From Echinococcus granulosus (Eukaryota > Platyhelminthes > Cestoda > Cyclophyllidea > Taeniidae), in the NCBI RefSeq assembly GCF_000524195.1, contig NW_020170443.1, forward strand, positions 146,535 to 210,534: DNA of 64,000 nucleotides, read 5' to 3'. The notes under the pieces are model-generated. The model did not search any database. It was not told where the DNA came from and was given only the letters and a program-made list of their open reading frames with translations. Within the stretch, counting starts at the first letter, position 1; each line of letters begins with the position of its first letter. The position numbers were made by a program, and so were the translations under genes. Shown piece by piece: positions 25,988-37,974 of the stretch.

Positions 25988-25991
25988 CTTT

Positions 25992-27032
25992 TGATTGGAA
26001 AGTTTTTGATATAAATAGCAGTGTTTTCAAATTCCTGAAGTCGTCTACTGCAGTGATTTGCTACTTGATTTATCTAGCCGAGCAATTCAGACTTCGCAGG
26101 TTGTACTTCCAGTCTATGCCATGGCGGCAAGCCTACGTCAGAAAACGGTAAGTTAGGAACGTAACAGTATAATTGCATGTTTAACGCCGTTTTGGGTGCG
26201 CAAACAATTAAGGGCTTGTATATTGTAGTTCTCCCCAGCCTCCTAATCCTTCTATGCGACGATAATACATATTGTGCCCGAGCATTATATACAGTATGAT
26301 ATTTCTTCCACAACACAATGACTGGGGCACATTCCTCAGTGTTGATTTTTCTAAAAATTGCGCAGAACTGTTAGTGTCTGTTTAGCCTAAAGTTTCGATA
26401 AAGAAGGCCCCTAGGTGCTCCGCTATTGTACCTTTGCCGGGTAGGCTGGCACTCGGGCCAGGCTAGTAGTCTTACATCCTACCGTATGTCTTGTACATAT
26501 ATTGTTCCCATGTACTATGCTTCGATAGCTAAAATAACATCCAGTTTCGCAAAGTCGAACTGATTCAATACCACGAGGTGAATTTCGGACAAAATTACGT
26601 CTTTAGAATATTTAAAATAAAAAACAGTTCTTATACCCTAAGAGTCATTTGCGCAAAAATGGAGCACTTTAGCAAGACTGAAAACGTGTTTTAACAAAAG
26701 GATGTTTGTTTATACCCCAATTCAACAACAGTAGGGTCAAAATCTAAAAATACACTAGTTATGTTTTGCGTTTTAAAAACCTCTACATTAAGAACAAAAT
26801 TGGCCACAAAAATTGTCACAATTTCTATGTAGTGTTGCAATACTTCTCTCACACACGGCTTACGCATAATACGGCAATATTTCACCGGACATTTAAAATC
26901 GTAGGTTGGGAGCCTTTTTGTCGGCAAATGTCGCGAACTTTTAAAGCAGAAGAATGAATTCGCTTGCTGGTGGTGCATCCTCCGTAAGTTGATAACTGAT
27001 CGCCAGTTGTAATTTGTGTGTAAAGTGTGCTG
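25992..27032. other. Intergenic and probable NBAS 5' leader
   Basis: No exon is supported. An in-frame TAA at 27021-27023 closes the NBAS frame upstream, so the NBAS start cannot lie further left without an additional upstream exon. Open frames on the minus strand (26074-26316, 26691-26978) show no family motif. Confidence 0.45.
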
Positions 27033-30000
27033 ATGCCAATCCGTTCTTTAAAATTTGGATGTCTTTTTAAGGATCAGGATGTAAGGCACCGTGGAAAAAT
27101 TGAGACGTTCCGTTATGATTCTAATCCACAACTCCCTCCTAACCTCTACATTAGAGAAGACCTGATCTCCTTTCAAGCGGAGTTTCCCGATGCGGTCGTC
27201 TCCTATGATTCTATTAAATTAGCGGACAAATTGCAAACCATCCATTCAATTCACAGCGCTTCTAAGAAAGATGAAAATTCCGTCGTATGGAGACTGAATC
27301 ACCGGCTAGTTTCATATTGGTCCTCCTTTTTTGGCTACTTGTCTCCTGTTATTCTTGCGTACAGCCAGTACAAAAGTGCTGGATTTCCTTGGGCTATTGG
27401 ATGCTTGCCACCGTCTCTCATCACAGTCTTGTCAGTTCGTTGGCTCGAGGTCTCCCCTCCCGCCGTAGCAGTCGATGCCATTTCTACTCTTATTAACTTG
27501 GAGTCAGATGACGTCATCATCGATCCAACTCTGCCCGATTTCGATCCCGCTGCAATTCTTTCTCCCACCGAAAAATCCTCCGATTTTGTCGAGTGGAGAC
27601 GGTGGCCCTTAACTTATGTGGATCCCTACCCACAATGGCGTGTCCTTGCCCTGCATGTCAATCAGTTTGTTGGTATTGGATACAGTAACGGAGCTATTGA
27701 GATCATAAACCTCAGCGATGCTAATTATCCTCCCATATTCATTCAGCAACCCTGCAATTCGGACTTCGCACCAATTGTAGGAATGAGCTTTTTGCGGGAC
27801 TCTTCCTACCTCGTGGTGTGCCGATTTTCGGGCGAAATTGAATTGTGGCATCTTAAAGACAAATCTGTTGGTTTTTCCGCCCGTTTAGTTTCGCAAAAGC
27901 TTCACCACTCCTTTATATTCTCTTCTGTATTTGATGCCGAAAACTCCCTCCTTGCCGTTGGTAGCGAGTTTGTGGGTACACCGAGAGACCATCTGACAGT
28001 CCTTTCAATCGATAACCTCTCGTCTTTCTCTCTATTCGTTCCTCCTAAGACGACTGTCTCCGGAGCTGGTGTCCCCGCGGCATCTTCAAAGCTACGCTCT
28101 CTTATGCGTTCAATTTCTACTCGACAAAACGCTAATCTAGCAGACGGATTCGCCAGTCTTTCTCTATCTCCTGGTGGTAATCGCCTCGCTGCTCTGCACT
28201 GCTCTCGTGCTATTTCCGTGTGGTCGTTTCCTGCATGTTCTCTTCTTACCACCATCATTTCTGACGCTGTGGCAATCGACAGCTTGACAGTCGCATGCAA
28301 ACCGCTTTCGCCATTCCTTAATTCCAAAATACCGGTGCCGCATCAATTAAATTGGTGGAGTCGGAATCCCACTGATCCGCTGTTGGCCATTCTCAAAAGT
28401 GACGGTTCCCTCTCAGTAATCGATATTGAGACCATGGAGAATCAGTTATTTAATGTAGACCATAATCAGGATGATGAAAGCATTCAATTTTCTCCATTTT
28501 CATCCTTTGCGGTTGCCAGTGTCATCAATTCCACTGTAACTGAGTTCTTCCTTCTTGACAGTTCCATGGAATGTCCTCCTAGGAGAGAGAAAAAAGTTCA
28601 GCGCCGCAGTAGTTCACAGAGGGGTTATATCAGTGCGTTAGCTGCAGCGCTGGGCATTACAGGGAAGTCGGAGTCCGAGAATGAGGTTACTGAACCTCTG
28701 GAAGAAGCCTCTTCCACGTTCATGAGGGCTAACGTAGTTCGCATTGTAGCGACCTCTCGTCGTGAGCTTTTCATCCACCGTCTTCGATGCTGCCGATTTT
28801 CTGAAGCACGGGCTCTCACTACTAACAATAACGATGGTGCCGATGGTGCAGAACTTGATCCGGAATTCGCTTGGCAGTATCAAATGCTTGCACTCTTCCA
28901 TTTCCCTCTCAAACCTATCACATTTGAAAAAATTGTAGCAATTAGCGCCTCAAAAATCACAAAGCGGGTAAATTGGCTCCTTCGAGCGTGTCTCCACGAA
29001 ATTCCTTGCATTGATGTGAGCTGGAAAACAGTAGACCTCTTTCGTACAGCAAAATCTCTTCTAAAGGCGGGCCTTTCTCGCTCCTCCAACGCTAATGTCA
29101 CTGTAATGTTCCAGGAACGGCTCTACCAATTAAAGGTGTTGACAGCCATCTATGCTGAGGAGTGTGCTTTGTCTCTCTCGAATGAGACTGGTGATGACCA
29201 TGCTGAAGACGAGGTGCAGAAATGGTGCTTGGAGTTGGAGGCCTATCGACAAAACTCCCCGCTAGATATTGCTCTCTGGTACTTGCAAACTCAGCGCTAC
29301 GCAGCGTTTGGGATTTTAGTATCCCATTACTTTAACATTCTAGTTCCCCATCTTATTAGTCTTCTTTCAACTGTCCCTGCAACTGAATCGCCCGCTAAGT
29401 ATCTTCGACTGGTTAGATTCTTCCCCTCAGAGTCGATGATGGAACAGCCTACCATGAGTAGGTTCTCGGAGAGTCGTCACAAAGATGCTACCGAGCGCTT
29501 ATATTCCCTTCTTCCTAAAGACTTTCGATGGGCTAATACCACTCCAAGTATAGTAAATCTTGCTCATTGGGCTTGTACAAGGGCCTACGAGCTGGATCGG
29601 CTTTCCGGGCTTGCCACGGAAGCTGACGAGTTGTTGACAGTAGTCATTGAAATAATCAAGGATTGCAATAAAGATAAATCAGACGCGAAATGGCGTCGTT
29701 CAAAGCGACGTGCTTTGGCACTGCTGCAAAAGTACTCCGATGAAGTGGTCCAATTCACGACGGTAAGTTGGAACTGATTAATCTAAACTCTACTCTAGAT
29801 CCTCTACCGTGCCGCCCCCGGCTATAGCTTTTCCAACACCCTTCGACGCAAGATTGATCTCGGCAGCCAATTGGTGTCCTTGAACCGTCTAAAGCTGGTG
29901 GAATTTCATCAGCTTACTTTTGAACAGCGGTTAGAACTTCTCATTTGCGTATGCATCGCCGCGCCATCGAAGGCAACAGCCGCGGATGTATGTAGTGTAC

Positions 30001-33000
30001 TGACGCGGCACCTCCTCCCCTTCCTCACCTGCCATGAGAAGTCCTCGGTGGAGTCTCGGCTGAAGCAGTGTCTTCTGCGGGTCGCCGAATACGCCGCCAC
30101 CGGTCTGGAGGCGGTTTGCATGCTCGTTAATAGATGGCGGCATTCGGACGTTGAAGTTATCGCGTCGCTTGAAGGTAGAATGTAATCTTGTATCAAAAGT
30201 TTACTTTTTGTATGTCACGGAGCAAGATAATTTCGCTTTCTTGTTTACCGATAAGGCCGTGAAGTATTCTGGACGGTCTGAGACAAGCCTAGCTAATATG
30301 ATTGATGAAAATAAGATGTTCCCCCTTGATTTGTATACTTTAGTTTGTACTACACAAATTGTTTGGAGCAGTTACGTACCCTTTGTATTCTTCTATTACT
30401 AATGCTAGACGGCTTTAAAGGTGGCACAGCTTCATTACCACGGTAGCTTCTTTTGGAGTCTCGTTGTCAAGCGCACCCACTGTACCTAATGTGTAATATG
30501 CTTTGTTGTTGAACCAAGGATTAATCAAGTGGAACTATTTATTCAGGCATCTCCTTCGAATCGTGCATTGTCGATTTCCTTATCGAGTTCACACCACCCT
30601 CAACGGAGGACTCCGAGGTCTATTTGACGCACGTTCAGCGGATCCTCTCTGGCCTGCGTGCCGAAAAAGGGGACAAAGGGAGCTCGCTTTATCGCTTATC
30701 CGAATGTTGTGAGGCCCTCCTTGACTATCACTCACTTGTTCGTGAAATGGGCTATCTCGTTCCCCCACAGGGTGTACCTACATCCCTTGGTGAAGCGCTT
30801 TCCATCAGTACAGGCGATGAGTCACGACTCATACAACTTGTCAGTCGGTGGATTCGAGCTACCCTCGTCGCAGAGGGCGAGGCAATGGCGAAGAAGTCGC
30901 AGATGCAGGAGAGCTCACGAGGTATCCCATCATCCCCCCTTCATGCTATGAAACGCTTCTACTTCTATAACCGTCTCTCGAGTACTTCTGACGATGCTTC
31001 TACACTGCCATCAGAAAACAAGGACAATGACAATGAGACGCTCATGAGGCAAGTTATCTCCGCACTTAATTCCTCTTTATTTTAAATAAACTCGCGCCTG
31101 AGTAGGCAATCCTCTTTCCCACCTTGTAGCATCTTCCATCGTCTTTGCACCGCTCTAACAAAGCTACTCGGTGTCAACTTGAATGAGAGAGCACGCTTCC
31201 ACCTGCTTGTTGGTGTGCTGTGTTCAGGGGACCGACGTCTTATAGATTTTGCAAGGACTTCACTGGCGCAGGGGCAGGAAAATGATCCCACCTGGCGTGC
31301 AGCACTTCAGTATGCTATCATTGTCTATTTCGATGCTACACCAGCGTTTGGAGTTGGTGAGGTGAATGAAGAATTGGGTGCTCTTTGCCTCTCACTCCTT
31401 CCCTCCCCTGAAGACTCACCAGAGTCCTCATTTTACGGAGCTGTGAAATTCCTCTCCGGCGTCGATCACCTAAACGGTCGTACCTCTCGTCTACCCTCTC
31501 GGTCGACATGGGCAAAAATGTTGCCGGAGAGAAAAGTGGAGCTCTTCACCGTGGCTCTGCAAAATCTCCTGAATCTAACATACATGAATGAGGTAAACCT
31601 CATTCAAGCGGGAAAATACTTTGAACTCTCCGAAGTGGACGTAAATCGGTGCTTCTTGAAGGCAGCAATTCAAGTCGCCACAATGAAGTCGCTTTGCAGT
31701 GCTGCAGTTGAAAGGACGGTGGCGCTAATGCAGAAAATCCTTTCTGTTCCTGTCCCTTCGGCATGGCGCGAGCTTCGACTGTGGAGTCGTGCACCTGTGG
31801 GAATTTTGGCGTCACTCTTCCCCGGCGTGGAGAACTCAGTAGTCGAGAGGTTCCGTTTAACTCTCGCTCGATTCGTGATTGCTTACTCCGTTCACGAAGC
31901 AGGCTGCAGTGAATATGCAGAAATTTGTGCCGAGTTCGCAGAAACTTGTGCTTCGCAGAAGTCCCTCGCACTGGAGGCTGAACATTGTTCCAGCGTGATG
32001 CAACGTCTACTCTCTGCCCTCTCTTCATCCTCCCACGAACCTACTGTGCATGAGAATAAACCCTTCCAACCCTGTAGTTTCTACCTATCCCCCTTGGATC
32101 CTACTGGACTTGAAGATTTCTTCTCGTCGTCTCCTCTTTCTGCATCAATGTCAGCGTATTTGTCAAGCTGGTCGTTAGCGGAACTCCGAACGAAAACTGT
32201 TCAGGAGGTGTGGACAAATGATTGCCTTCATGCAAAGAGTCTGGATGTTGGACTCTCTTACGCCTACGGTCCACCACTGGGACAGAAATCGCGAAATTGG
32301 ACCAAAACTCTGTGTACTCGACTTTCCGAGGCTATCCGTGTCGGTGCCACTGACAATCGTGAGATGGAAGACTATCGGCTTGTGGCAGCTAGTATTTCCG
32401 CAAGTCCTCAATTGGCATCTGACTCTGAGGAAGTCTTTCCTCCGATACAAACGCTCCTGGAATCTCTGGCACGCCTCTCGGCCAAGCATCCACGCATTGC
32501 CAGTTGGCGTTCGAAGGCTCTCGTCTCGCGACTAGTTAGCCATCCAGACAAATTCTTCTCCGACGCAGCCTACAGACGCAACGAGCTATTGGCGATATCA
32601 CAAACTCGCCCAGAAGTGTCTCTACTCCTGGCAAGGCACATGGAGGAGTCAGGCTCGCAGTTGATATTGACGAACCTCTCAGAAATCGTATTCTCCACGG
32701 GTGATGTTGACGCAGAGGTTACTAAACGCCGGCTAAAGGAGCTCTCGCCCTACCTCAAACGCGATGTTCCTACAGCCGATCTTACTTCCTACCTTCAAGA
32801 GACTGTTGATCCACGAATAGAGGCAATTCCTCTGTGGCGTTTGCTCCTCCTCTTGAAGGTCATTCTTGTGGTCATGGGTGGCCAGGACACGGGATTGCGT
32901 CTTCGTGGCATAACTATTAAGAAGCACATCGAGTTTATTAGCACGGTAATTCAACTGGATACACTAGTTTACTTCACCTTTTTGTCAGCCTTAAGTAAGG

Positions 33001-35002
33001 TAAATGAAGAGGATTTTCTTGCCTCCGTTCAACCCTACTTAACCTCCAAATCGGAGGTGGAGTCTCTGACTGTCCTAGTCCACCAATCAGATTGTCGCTT
33101 GGCTGTGAGCGATGCTCAGGTTTATGCAACCTATGCCACCCGTCTCCTCACCAACTCCGACTGGCCAATACAAGATTGCCTCGACTGTTTAGATGCCATG
33201 ATAACACACGATGGTGACGCATCTGTACTTGTGGAGTGGATATCGAGGAGTCTCTTCGGAGCCGAGGCCCCTGGTCACTTGATAGACCTTGAGGGACGAA
33301 TGCAATTGGTCGACTCCGCCTTCCGCGTTGCGAGTACCAAGTGAGCTGCGTCTTCTCAATTTTTATCAAATTCGATGATTTCCACTGTGGGAATTTGAGA
33401 TTTGTGTGGTTTTTAGCCGAGAACATCCCTCCAGAACTCGACGCTTAAATCAACTTAGAAGGTACTTGATGACTTAGGGCTTGGAGCCTAAATTCCAGTT
33501 GCATCGGAAACTGTCATCACGCTGGACATGTCCGTATAGCGGCTAGCGTTGACCAGTAATTGTTTTTAGAAGCTGAACGAATCAGCAAAAGCTAAACAAA
33601 TTACTATTCATTGCGTTGCAGGTCGTCTGATAATGCGTCAGTGGAAAAGTTGAAGCACTTTAAAGCAGACCTTCAACGACGAATCGATTGGATCAGACAG
33701 TTTGCAGACCGGTCCTTCCTAAGCGAACCTCTTCAACAACGTCTTCTGCTGCACCACTTTGAAGACATTGGAACAGGATCTGTTTTGGTTCTTCAGGCTG
33801 TTCGAGAATTCCTCTCCGCAACTCGTGGCGACGCTGGTGAAACCTTCAGCACTCTCCTCTCTACCTTCATCGACTTCACGCAGCGCATCGCAGGACTGTT
33901 GTATGTGGATTTCAAGGAGGTAGGTTCGAGTTACCGCTTTTCGGCTGACAATGAATGCATAGTTTCACTGCTCTTTTCCGTTTGTTTTTTTTTTCTAGAT
34001 TTTATTAAAGGCCTTGTGCGAAAGTATCAATGAATTCCTCACCACAAACTTAGCAGATTGGATCTACTTGGATCCATTATCGCAACGTGATCTTGAAAAC
34101 TCGGATCGGGTGATTGTAGAATTCGTAAAACCAAACCGGTGGAGCAGCAAGGCTTAGTGATCTCTCTTCTCCTCTCGTGGTCCGCTCCTCGTCAGTTTTT
34201 TGGACGTGTCCTTCTCGAAGTCGATCCATCTTGTGATAATCGTTGCATTATTGCTCAAAATGCCTTCAATCATGTGCTTGTGCGGTATAATTTGGCTTAC
34301 AATTCGTCGGACGATGTGATCTCGAAGCTGATTGCCTTTCTCCAAGGTCACGAAGCTCCGGCCAATCCGATTGTTTGGCTATTGGGTGATGGTGGACTAA
34401 CCAATGAAAATCTTATTCAAGCAACCGCGGTGGCCATCGAATTGGCGGGTTATTGTTTGACTGAAAATGCAGACGTAGTATCTCAAAATGAGAGTACTTT
34501 GTGGGAAAGTTGGTTGGAATGCTTCGGTCGACATCACACCTTGCCAGAACTGTCAAGGCAACTGGTCTCGCGAGTGCATCTGGCTCGCCTGCCCAATGTA
34601 GCTTATTTGACTGCTGTCGGGGCTCTCGAAACAGATGACACGAGCTTGAGAGAGGCTGTCAACAGTTGCCGACTTCTTTTACCTCCTCCAACTGCCACTA
34701 CTGCTGCTGCCAATCTCCCCGCTGATATAAACTTGGATCCAGTTGCCTGTCGACGATTCCTCAGCAGAGTCGACACCTGGAGGACGTCAGCATTTCCTGT
34801 CTCCATGCTGAAAGCAGTTTTGGAGGTTGCTGAAGATGCGCGTTATGATGCTTTCTTGCGACACATTTTGTGTGAAATGCGTAGTTCTGGTGACGCTTGG
34901 ATGGAAGTAGTCCTTATAGGCAGAGCCCACCTTTCGCGAAAACGGCGCTTGACCACCTTGGACGAGGTGTTGAAAGCTGTTGAAAACTTACTGAGCGAAT
35001 GA
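27033..35002 (+). CDS. NBAS: NBAS, subunit of the NRZ (Dsl1-like) ER tethering complex
   Basis: NBAS joins RINT1 and ZW10 to tether COPI vesicles at the ER with syntaxin-18 SNAREs; it also has a role in nonsense-mediated decay. The exons are 27033-29762, 29799-30174, 30547-31048, 31130-33340, 33622-33919, 33999-34109 and 34148-35002. They total 7083 nt, exactly in frame, giving 2360 aa; human NBAS is about 2371 aa. The N-terminal half resembles the NBAS beta-propeller: PQWRVLALHVNQFVGIGYSN (position of PQWRRVAW), LSLSPGGNRLAALHCSRAIS and NWWSRNPTDPLL. The Sec39-type helical region follows (e.g. HEIPCIDVSWKTVDLF), then a long alpha-solenoid. Introns 1 and 6 are only 36 and 38 bp. Intron 3 (31049-31129) begins GC, not GT. 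The start is the first ATG after an in-frame stop. Confidence 0.85.
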
Positions 35003-36050
35003 GTTGTCTTTCCTCCTGCACTTTTTTACAAAGTCTCCACTTTAAACTGCCTCTTTGTTTGCATGGAATTAATCTATTTTTTTCCAAAAAAGTGAAAATG
35101 TAGATCCTTTAATGAGAGCAGTTTTACAACGTAATCAGGGTGTGGAGGGGGGGATAACCGTCGCCAGTCTCTACCATCTCGACGATTCGTTGCAGGAAAC
35201 TTCTATCAAAATGAACGATGGATGGCTATTGTATTAGGCCTAGGTATTGTTACCCGAGCGCAGAGAGAGCAGACAGCTGGTGTGCGTTGCGAGAGTTCCA
35301 AGTCAGAGTTGACATAATCGGCTGAAACTACTAGAAGTGGGTCAGTTGAAGGGGGAAGCCGACCTAAAGAATTCCACACGGCCTGAGAATTGAGCTACAA
35401 CATGAACTGAATCCCTAGGGCACGAAAAACTAGGATCTTTGGCACAAACACAAAGGCCGTCAGCAGGGTACGCAATTCTGTAGCCCCACAGCGGATGCCG
35501 ACAGCCATACCACTCGTGGACAAACTCTCCGTAGAGGACCGGAAACATCCACGGTAAAGCCATAGCCAACCTGCGTGAGGCCACAGCACGTGATACTTGA
35601 GTCCACTTGATTTTAGGGCGGCACTAAAACTGCCCGCACTTGCATCTTCGTATCCAGTGGAAACGAGAAGCAACAACCTCCAGCTCACAAAATTTTTACG
35701 TACCCCACCGTAAGAGTCGCTAGCCTGAAGCGAAGATGACTTTGTTTATGCGTTAGAAACCGCCCGCTTTTATGGATAGAACCCTCTTTCCGAACCTCTG
35801 CCATCATAACTATGAAAAAAATTCCAAAAGTTTATGAAAACATAGAAAGGAGTGAATTCATGAAAAGCTGGACAACACTGACAACAGACTTGAGACAAAC
35901 TGGGATCACAGTGTGTGGAGGAGGAAAGTGGCATCGACTGAAACAGAGCTCCGCTAATCCGAGATCACGGTTTTACTCCGTCAGCGTCATTGGATTCCAG
36001 AGGTCACACACTGATGCACCCAGTTTGGCTAATCAGGAAAAGAAAGGGGA
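35003..36050. other. Convergent 3' flank of NBAS and 3'UTR region of SELENOT
   Basis: NBAS (+) and SELENOT (-) end tail to tail here. Minus-strand open frames at 35342-35688 overlap one another in different frames and match nothing known. The SECIS element needed by SELENOT should lie in this interval on the minus strand. I looked at the three ATGA motifs (minus strand, near + 35808, 35860 and 35990) and could not pair any into a convincing SECIS stem by eye. Confidence 0.4.
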
Positions 36051-37974
36051 CTAGGACCTTGGCATATGGGGATTGCTGTTGGAATTGAAAGACATTCCAG
36101 GGGAAGCAGAACCCGGGGCCTGAAACTGTAGGTGTGCGTCGATAATTGATAGAAGCTCCTGTGGCTGGGGTAGCCTGTTGGACTGCAGCTTCGACCAGAC
36201 TGGTATATCTGTTGAGGTCCAACGAAAGAAAAACAACTAATTTCATAGAAAATTGTAAATTAAAAGGGAAATCTATTAGAATTTTGGATAACAAGGCTCG
36301 AATACGTATTTCAGAGCATTGACACATTAAAGGCTTTCGTTTGATGCGAAATTAATAAGAACTACAAATACTTTCTACAAGTGGAAAGGATTTAATGCTG
36401 AAAATGACTTTATTCTCAATTCGACGCGTCTATGCGCTAAGGTCAAAGGCACGGTAATGCTCAATAAGGGTCATGCGGATCGGAAATGAACCTACTCAAA
36501 CGGATGAAAAAACATCCACCAAAAATATGGCAATAGCATACAATAAAGTGGCCCAATTAAAAGCTAATTTAAACACTTACAATGCATGGTTAATGGTTTG
36601 TCACAGGAACAACTACATTCAACAATTTTAGGTGTGAACCGTGTGTTATTACAAATAAGGCATGTTAAAGCAGTGAGTTCAATGTGCCTACCACATCCGA
36701 AAAAGTAAAATAAAAATGGTGATTTTGTATACGTGGGCGCCGAGTAACTTGTATTCCAATGCAACGCAAATGTGAAGTCATGATGTTTCATGAAAATGCA
36801 AAAATGATTGAGTTATTTACTGGGATCCAATAATAAGTGAACAACTGTCCAGACCAAAGCCATTTTCTCAATTCATGCCAAAATCATACCAAATGATGTT
36901 CAAAGTTCTCCAAAACAAACAAAAAATGGCAACATATTAATACGATAGAGAATGATAACAGGCAATTCAAGTCGTGTGATAGCGTGCGCGAAGTACAGTC
37001 ACCAATACATTCTGTGCTTTGCATACAATCAGGAAAATGTATGAAATTAACACTATTGAAAAAAAAACAGGTTCAAAGTTATTATTACTCAGCAATGAAT
37101 ATAAAAGTCAATAGAGAAATAGAGGTCAAAATCTATAAGGTAGTGAAAATACCAACGAGCCCTAATGTCAAAAAAAAGGTATCGGAACGCACAAAGCCGT
37201 GATGAAAGCAAAGCAATAAATCGGCCTTACGAATATTTACAAAATAAAAAAACTTTCCCGTGAGCAAAACAAGGCCCTTAAAAACACCACGAATTTCGGT
37301 GGATCAAAGAGGGCTCATAATAACAAAGACAGGAAGTATTGTAAGTATCAGTGAAAGTCATACCATTGAACGAGATCTCAAATGCACCCGTGGATAGAAG
37401 CTGGCCTTCGATAAGGCCGCCAATGAAGAAGCACATCAAGCAAACTGAAACCTTAAATTATAAAATAAGACGGCAACTATGAGAAAAGAAGTAACGTAGC
37501 ATTATAATCATAGATGTAAAGGCTTACTTTATTTTCATTTGCATACGTCATAAAGTTTGGGGTACCAAGGCCAAAGTAAGGGAAGGGATTAATGCCTGCT
37601 ATTACTAGGGCTAAAAATAAGAACTTCAAGGTGGTGACAATTTTAGCGGCAAAAGCTCGCCACTGCGGCGGGGGGTAGGTCGTTCCTTCGATATTGAGAA
37701 TGGGATATCGCTGAACGACAATATGGGCCAACTCCTCGTAGGCCCTTCTGTACCCTCAGGAAACGCTATTTTGGACGTGCATGCGACGCAGCTCAATGAC
37801 CTACCAGTACTGGAATCGGAGAGTAGGCACAACCGGTTGTGCGTCTTTTAATTCTGGGAATTCTTTTACTGGTTCTTTGGAATCCTCAGTTTCAGCTACA
37901 TCGGCCATATCCCGGAGCGTTAATATGCCAAAAACGATGGCGGAAGCAAGCAAATAGATTGCAAGCCGCTCCAT
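36051..37974 (-). CDS. SELENOT: Selenoprotein T, with in-frame UGA for selenocysteine
   Basis: A thioredoxin-like ER oxidoreductase. The minus-strand exons are 37974-37805, 37765-37528, 37451-37364 and 36208-36051, totalling 654 nt in frame (217 residues counting Sec; vertebrate forms are about 195). It starts with a signal-like hydrophobic stretch (MERLAIYLLASAIVFGIL). The redox motif reads QYCVSUGYRRAYEE, with Sec at residue 60 encoded by TGA at 37758-37756; vertebrate SELENOT has CVSUGYRR at the same place. QRYPILNIEG, INPFPYFGLG, ENKVSVCLMCFF, LLSTGAFEIS and DIPVWSKLQSNRLP follow in family order. The intron just before the Sec codon is 39 bp. A standard gene finder would stop at the TGA or begin downstream of it. 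The SECIS element was not located. Confidence 0.92.
37756..37758 (-). other. SELENOT: UGA selenocysteine codon of SELENOT
   Basis: An in-frame TGA seven bases into exon 2, immediately after TGC-GTT-TCC (C-V-S) and before GGG-TAC-AGA (G-Y-R). The frame is open on both sides and the downstream protein aligns with SELENOT to its C-terminus. Recoding to Sec is therefore far more likely than termination. Confidence 0.92.

Noticed and set aside
28638..28901. Minus-strand open frames inside NBAS exons
   Set aside because: Shadows of the NBAS coding frame; the + strand chain is in frame over 2360 codons.
35342..35688. Two overlapping minus-strand open frames (80 and 97 codons)
   Set aside because: They are in different frames of the SELENOT 3' flank, with no family motif and no supporting splice sites.
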